From contig CAJNDS010002120.1 of the NCBI GenBank assembly GCA_905221605.1, positions 55,001-119,000 on the forward strand: DNA of 64,000 nucleotides, written 5' to 3'. The notes under the pieces are model-generated. The model saw nothing but the letters and a program-made list of their open reading frames with translations. It was not told the origin of the DNA and did not search any database. Below, piece by piece: positions 59,150 through 64,000 of this stretch. The position numbers and the translations under genes were made by a program. The stretch comes from Symbiodinium natans. Taxonomy: Eukaryota > Sar > Dinophyceae > Suessiales > Symbiodiniaceae. Numbering within the stretch: position 1 is the first letter of the stretch; each line of letters begins with the position of its first letter.

Positions 59150-61400
59150 AATCTATTGTTGGCTGCAAGTTTCGATTTCATGTCGCAGCGCACCTTGCGC
59201 TCATGCAATTTCGCGGCTGTGCACAGGACATCCTTGGTGTTGGGCGATGGCACGTTTGTTCTGGTAGGTCGGGTGACAGGCGAATCATGAGTCGGAAAAA
59301 ACAGATGGAGTCGCAAAACAGCAAATCGGAAAACAACAAGTCCATGCATGTCCAGGTACGTCCAAAAAGAGAATCGAAAAAGCCAGAGCCCGGAAATCCC
59401 AAAACCCGAGTCCTGACCTGCATCTGAAGACCCAACCTAAAGTAACCCCCCACACCCGAAACCTAACCCAACCTGACCTGACCCAACCCCCGAACCCGTC
59501 CAACAATCCTAAACCCTGAGCCCAACCGAAACCCGCAGTCCAACAACCCTTGATTGACCCTTGACCGGCAAGACATGGTAGACATAGCACAACGTGGCCG
59601 ACGAACGTCAAACATCTGAGGCACGCTCAGAGCATTGCGCCTTGCCAAGGCGTGCCTTGGGTTGGGCTCGGCATGGTGCTGGGCGATGGAGGAATCCCGG
59701 AAGCATGCTAGCGAGATGAGCAACGCAGTGCAATGCAAACAGCTCTCGACCCTGGCACTGTTTCACAAGCCTTCGCAGCCTCCATCAGCGTCCTCATGCT
59801 CTTACTTGCAATCACTGTCCGACTGATCCCGAACGGTCCCTGCCAATTGCAGAGCCCAACAGGCCCAACCCCTCAGTCCAGGCGACCCTGCCTCGACAGC
59901 TTGTCGGCCGCAGTGAAAGTCCCTTGTCACGGCTTGGGCGAGTTCGTCTGTATGCTTGGTGCGGCCTAGCTGAAGTCCTTTGCACAAAGGGTGAGGTCAA
60001 GTATTCAAGCCACCACCTGAAATCTGACGTTCCTCAACAAAACTTATGACATCAGTATATAGAAGCTAGATGTTCGTCTGATTCCGTCCACCGTAGTTCT
60101 TCGAGTCACGGACATGGTTGTCATTGTCCATGTTCAAATCTAGGCAGTCTCAAAGTTGACTCTCCCTGCAAATTCCTTGCAACGACGCCCAGCATTCCCA
60201 TGCTGCGCCTGATTGGACCGCCAAACCACGTCGAAGGACGCGGAGGTACCAAAGACGTGCCTGAATGTACGGCATCCACCGACCCTTGTCCCCTGACCTC
60301 CTCCCCCTCCTCTTTCAGTCCCTCCACGTCTTGCTTGTACCCCCACCTTTCCCAACCCTCCGAACCCCTCCTATCTTCACAAGGATGGTTGTGGATCCCA
60401 TGATGTGTTCCTATGCTCACGAAGTTGCGCCTCCTGGCTGTTGTCCACATCCCCTGACAGCCTGCGACATGCCACGGGGGCCACAGCTCCACCGAAAGCT
60501 TGCAAGAGCTTGTCGCACGAAGCCGACATGAGTCGACCGGCCCTATACCATCCGACAGGTGTGCTCTGTGTGTGTGCCAGTTGCGAAGCAAATGCGAGCA
60601 AGCCTTGGGCTGAAGACCGGAAGACCGGTCATCAAGTCAGAGATTTTTTGCGCCCGTGGGATAGCCCATCGCTCTCCATGCGTAACGCATCGGCAGGGGA
60701 CTCATGAAATCACAATTGCAACATGTTCTATTTGGGAAGCTGGGGCCGGGCTTCAGATCGACAAGCGCCGAACTTTCGCTAAATATTAAGCAAAAACCCT
60801 AACCTGGCACCGAGCTGCACGCGAAAGCTCCTCAAAGGATTTGACAGCTCTTGCTGTTCGCTCATACTGAGCAAGGGGGGCAGTACCCCAAACTGTACAG
60901 TACCACAAACCTCAAGCCAGGAAAGAACACAACAAACCAAGAGTTGACAGCACTAGTACGCACTAGTCGCATCAGGGCCGAAAGACTTGAGCACTGCCAG
61001 GCGATTAGTCGCCAAACTTCACCGCAACAGTATGCACGCGGACATGCAACAATCTGGTCACAGCATGTCACAGCAGTGGGACAGCATGTCGCAGCAGTAG
61101 GCTTCGGCAAGCATCAGGGGTGAATTCGCCGCCGTGCGAGAAGAACTCATCAGCGCAACGGATGGCCGGTTGAACGGGCAGGCAGACAACGTACAAAGAC
61201 ACGGTGTTGCAAGCAGCTTCGCCGCTGATCGTGTACTCTCTTTTTAGATCGAATCCCGCCACTACCAGCGCAATAGCCCGGCCCCATCCGGCCCCCCCTT
61301 CCCCCCGCCCATGCTCCCCTGTTGCCAACGGCTACTTTTTCAAGGCCCGAAACCTCTGGACCAAAAGTGCAGTCGGGGTCATTAAGCTTGGGTTACTTGT
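59150..61400. other. 2.2 kb without telomeric arrays or recognised genes
   Basis: Open frames on both strands (longest 156 codons, minus, 60121-60591, over a CT-rich segment) carry no recognised domain. Confidence 0.4.
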
Positions 61401-61408
61401 TGCATCAG

Positions 61409-61423
61409 GGGGGGGGGGGGGGG
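61409..61423. repeat. Poly-G run, about 15 bases
   Basis: G15 on plus. Confidence 0.9.
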
Positions 61424-61430
61424 AAGGACT

Positions 61431-61668
61431 CGGCTGATGCTCATGATGCTCGGGGCGAGTTGTCCGGACAACTGGGTCAGGTGGCGCAGGGGTAGGTGTC
61501 AGCTGATGCTCGTGATGCTCCACGCCAGGGCTACTGGGGGGAGTTGTTCAGACATCTGTGATGGGGTGGTGCGGAGATGGGGGAGGGGGAATCGGCCGAT
61601 GCTCATGACGCGGGCTGTCGGTCAACTGGGGCGAGTTGTCCAGACGACTGGGTTGGGGGTCTGGGGGC
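61431..61668 (+). repeat. Degenerate tandem repeat, 70-90 bp unit
   Basis: Three copies marked by GATGCTCATGATGCTC, GGGCGAGTTGTCCGGACAAC and their variants (GGGAGTTGTTCAGACATC; GGGCGAGTTGTCCAGACGAC). Confidence 0.8.
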
Positions 61669-62149
61669 ACGAAAAAAGTTGTTGCGCGATGATCTGCCGC
61701 TGGTGCCACTTGTGCCGAGAGGCTGCAAAACCCACCCGCGACAAGAGCTGAGTGTGATCCACTCCGACGTTGCCGTAAGGACATCCATGCGAAGGCAAAT
61801 GCCCGTTACCTTCAAAATAAACAGGCTGCGACTGCACTGACAGCCCCAGAAATAACATGGAAGCTGGGTCACGGACATGAGCTTGGAGAACAAGGGAATG
61901 TCCTTTCAAGCCATGCACGTCTCTGTTCTGGCTGCGATCCGACAACGCATCCTGCAACCTCGTGCTCCTGTGGGGACATACCACCCCGAAGGCAACATCA
62001 AGCCTGACTCTCCAAACTCAGCCTTCAGCAGGTCTTGCCTCAAAGTCTGCAGCTGGTCGCCCAAGCAAGAACCTTTTCAAGCCCATGCAACATGCGCATG
62101 AGCTTTGTTTAGGGACCATGTGGACAACCGACAACTACTCCTGCACATG

Positions 62150-62261
62150 GGCATTTCCCAAAATAGGGGTACCCCTTTTATACCCCAATTAGAATCGAAT
62201 CCCCTTAAAGGGACCCCCCCCCCCCCCTCAAAACGGGTACCCGTATTTTCGGAAACCCCCA
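62150..62261 (+). mobile_element. MITE-like element, family C, with poly-C expansion
   Basis: GGCATTTCCCAAAATAGGGG at the left, GTATTTTCGGAAACCCCC at the right, C14 inside. Confidence 0.7.
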
Positions 62262-62509
62262 AGTGAGTCTCGACGCCCTGCAACGCATCAACGAAAGCCT
62301 CTCCAGAAAAATGGACAGCCAAGCCCCACAACCGCGCGTTCAGTTCATGCATGACTGGCGTTTTTCAGAAATTCCGGAATTCCGGGGAGTTCAAGCACTC
62401 GAAGAGGAGTGGGCTGCAGGGGAGTGCAGACTTGGGTCCCCGGCTTTGCCAAGGTGCGGTACAGAACGTGCTGCGGTTGAGTGAGGATTGGCCTGACAAA
62501 CCCTAAGAC

Positions 62510-62603
62510 CTTAGCCTAAAGCCCTAAACCCTAAACCCTAAACCCTAAACCCTAAACCCTAAACCCTAAACCCTAAACCCTAAACCCTAAACCCTAAACC
62601 CTC
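62510..62603 (-). repeat. Interstitial telomeric array (CCCTAAA)
   Basis: About 13 units. Confidence 0.95.
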
Positions 62604-62696
62604 AAGCGGAGCGGACTGGGAGTTTTCGGCTCCTGCTACTTGTACCAATACCGAAGCCAAGGAGCACACTTCACCGAACGAAGTACACTGTACCAT

Positions 62697-62799
62697 TTGG
62701 GATGTTCCCCCTTATACTAGCAGTCCTTAAAGGGATTAGAGTAGGGGGGGCACAATAACCCCTGTTAAGGAGCTGTTAGTATATGGGGGAACATCCCAA
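62697..62799. mobile_element. MITE-like element, family B, intact with flanking repeat
   Basis: TTGGGATGTTCCCCCTTATA and TATATGGGGGAACATCCCAA are perfect outer mirrors. Flanked by TGTACCAT (62689-62696) and TGTACAAT (62800-62807), 7 of 8. Confidence 0.9.
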
Positions 62800-62827
62800 T
62801 GTACAATGTACAAACGTCTGAAGCACC

Positions 62828-62883
62828 TAAACCCTAAACCCTAAACCCTAAACCCTAAACCCTAAACCCTAAACCCTAAACCC
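62828..62883 (-). repeat. Interstitial telomeric array (CCCTAAA)
   Basis: Eight perfect units. Confidence 0.95.
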
Positions 62884-63067
62884 GTCCACTTCGCCCAGGC
62901 TCTGATCCTACCGGGGCTCCAGGCGTGCAGGCCGCAAGGAACGAAGCACAAAGGCGGGGCACCGGACTCGGAACACCATCCTCGCATGTGGTGGCGGAGT
63001 CTTGTTTTGAAATGTTTTGAAGACCTGGCATGATATGAAAAAACTGATAACTTCCTGACCTGTGAGG

Positions 63068-63165
63068 TGGCGGGGAAGGGTGTGAGGGGCGGGGAGGGGT
63101 GGTGAGGGGGAGGGGTGGTGAGGGGGAGGGGTGGTGAGGGGGAGGGGTGGTGAGGGGGAGGGGTC
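63068..63165 (+). repeat. G-rich minisatellite, 16-bp unit
   Basis: GGTGGTGAGGGGGAGG in four exact copies preceded by two variants. The G-tracts could form quadruplex structure. Confidence 0.9.
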
Positions 63166-63499
63166 ATTCCTGGGCCAGAACTATCGCAGTTTCCCCGCTT
63201 TGGCTCTGGATTAAGCACGACCGCGGCAAGAACTGGCCTTCTCGGGAGGGCCCATAGCATCCCTCACATAGCAGAGAAGGCGAGCCTAGGTCAGTTCCGA
63301 ATTGTTCGGGCGGGCTTTGGTCAAGGGACGGCTGGAGAAAGGTTTGGGAGAGGAAGGTATGATTTCTGCTCCGCTCATGCTCTGTGTATGTGTGTGTGCT
63401 GCAGGAACTTCAGTACTGTCATGTACTGCCACCCTTGCATCATTGCAGCGGCAACAGCGACGACGATGATGTGTGAGGGTGGCAATGAGTGGTACAACA

Positions 63500-63537
63500 A
63501 CCCTAAGCCCTAAACCCTAAACCCTACACCCTAAACC
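63500..63537 (-). repeat. Interstitial telomeric array (CCCTAAA)
   Basis: Five units, one CCCTACA. Confidence 0.9.
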
Positions 63538-63649
63538 GCAGAGCTGCCGACAAGCTCCGGCAGCTCCCGGAAGGGCAAGCGCTCGCGCGATGCCTCTGGG
63601 GGGGGCGGATTTGCAGCTCAGATGCCACGTTCAGATGCCATGTCTAGGA

Positions 63650-63691
63650 TTTAGGGTTTAGGGTTTAGGGTTTAGGGTTTAGGGTTTAGGG
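63650..63691 (+). repeat. Telomeric array with 8-bp flanking repeat
   Basis: Six units; TCTAGGAT at 63643-63650 and 63696-63703. Confidence 0.95.
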
Positions 63692-63701
63692 CTACTCTAG
63701 G

Positions 63702-63762
63702 ATGGCCCTTAAAACCCTCTGAAAAATATTCCTGAATAGGATCCTCTTAAACCCAGTAAGGG
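63702..63762 (+). mobile_element. MITE-like element, family G
   Basis: GGATGGCCCTTAAAACCCTC at the left, CTCTTAAACCCAGTAAGGGC at the right; same layout as 41938. Confidence 0.7.
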
Positions 63763-63806
63763 CAAATACAAAATGTCCCAAAGGCCTCCCGAGTTATGTA
63801 GCTTCT

Positions 63807-63912
63807 GTGGGGGTTTACGAAACTAAGGGCCCATAATGGAGTCCCCAAATGGTAGGATCTCCTGAGCAAAAGGATCCCAACAGGGTACCCCCTTAGTGTC
63901 GTAAACCCCCAC
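63807..63912 (+). mobile_element. MITE-like element, family C, intact with 9-bp flanking repeat
   Basis: GTGGGGGTTTACGAAACTAA mirrors TTAGTGTCGTAAACCCCCAC. Flanked by GTAGCTTCT (63798-63806) and GTAGCTTGT (63913-63921), 8 of 9. Confidence 0.9.
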
Positions 63913-63937
63913 GTAGCTTGTAGCCTTTGCACAGGGA

Positions 63938-63967
63938 GTTAAACCCTAGACCCTAAACCCTTAAACC
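63938..63967 (-). repeat. Degenerate telomeric array (CCCTAAA)
   Basis: About 4 units, one CCCTAGA. Confidence 0.85.
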
Positions 63968-64000
63968 GCGCTTCTCTACCTCATCCTCAAGCCAAGTCAA

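Noticed and set aside
60121-60591. 156-codon minus-strand ORF
   Set aside because: Spans a CT-rich low-complexity segment; no domain and no splice or start support.
1-64000. Window as a true telomere or subtelomere
   Set aside because: Arrays are short, interspersed with unique DNA and in both orientations; no terminal long array.
1-64000. CRISPR array or bacterial contamination
   Set aside because: No equally spaced repeats with unique spacers and no dense operon-like coding; gene density and introns are eukaryotic.

Overview
The window reads as nuclear DNA of a dinoflagellate, most likely a Symbiodiniaceae or Suessiales relative. Three things point there. First, there are about 100 separate arrays of the plant/alveolate telomere heptamer TTTAGGG (CCCTAAA on the other strand), scattered about one per 600 bases and in both orientations. 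Second, a 13-base exact match to the 3' end of the dinoflagellate spliced-leader (SL) RNA lies on the minus strand at 50699-50711, next to a second, degraded copy at 50717-50729. Third, genes are sparse and intron-rich, and every recognisable coding signal lies on one strand (minus), as in dinoflagellate unidirectional gene clusters. No rRNA, tRNA, CRISPR or bacterial operon was seen.

Two protein-coding segments are clear. A Ras/Rab-like small GTPase at 4795-5646 (minus) has an N-terminal ubiquitin-like region, G1/G3/G4/G5 motifs and a C-terminal CILQ CaaX box. A TilS-like PP-loop ATPase exon at 37800-38715 (minus) ends at a consensus splice donor, and its intron begins with a telomeric array. 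Weaker minus-strand exon candidates lie at 18581-18690 (a cytidylyltransferase-like or reverse-transcriptase-like motif), 30496-30636, 34244-34493, 35749-36664 (several phase-compatible exons), 42437-42721 (an exonuclease III-like motif), 50340-50711 (the SL-tagged segment) and 56171-56611.

The rest is dominated by repeats: (1) interstitial telomeric arrays; (2) at least eight families of short inverted-repeat elements of about 60-200 bp (MITE-like), named A-H here, two of them with 8-9 bp flanking direct repeats; (3) microsatellites, long poly-G/poly-C runs, minisatellites and one foldback region of about 560 bp at 14.93-15.49 kb.

The most interesting signal is how the telomeric arrays sit in the DNA. 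Several are bordered by short direct repeats (9 bp at 40435/40460 and 54441/54504; 8 bp at 1723/1776 and 63643/63696; 7 bp at 1920/1961, and others). At least six lie inside MITE copies whose uninterrupted structure can be read from sister copies. This is what staggered-break repair with telomeric DNA, or a telomere-repeat insertion process leaving target duplications, would leave behind. The arrays look like inserted units rather than old chromosome ends or fusion points.

Region by region: 0-4.5 kb holds arrays and MITE families A/B/C; 4.8-5.7 kb the GTPase; 5.7-9.2 kb few repeats apart from ATC microsatellites; 9.2-20 kb arrays, the foldback and the CTG29 repeat; 20-30 kb degenerate repeats and MITEs; 30-38.8 kb the most gene-like part; 38.8-50 kb arrays, minisatellites and a tandem duplication; 50-64 kb the SL relic, MITEs and arrays.
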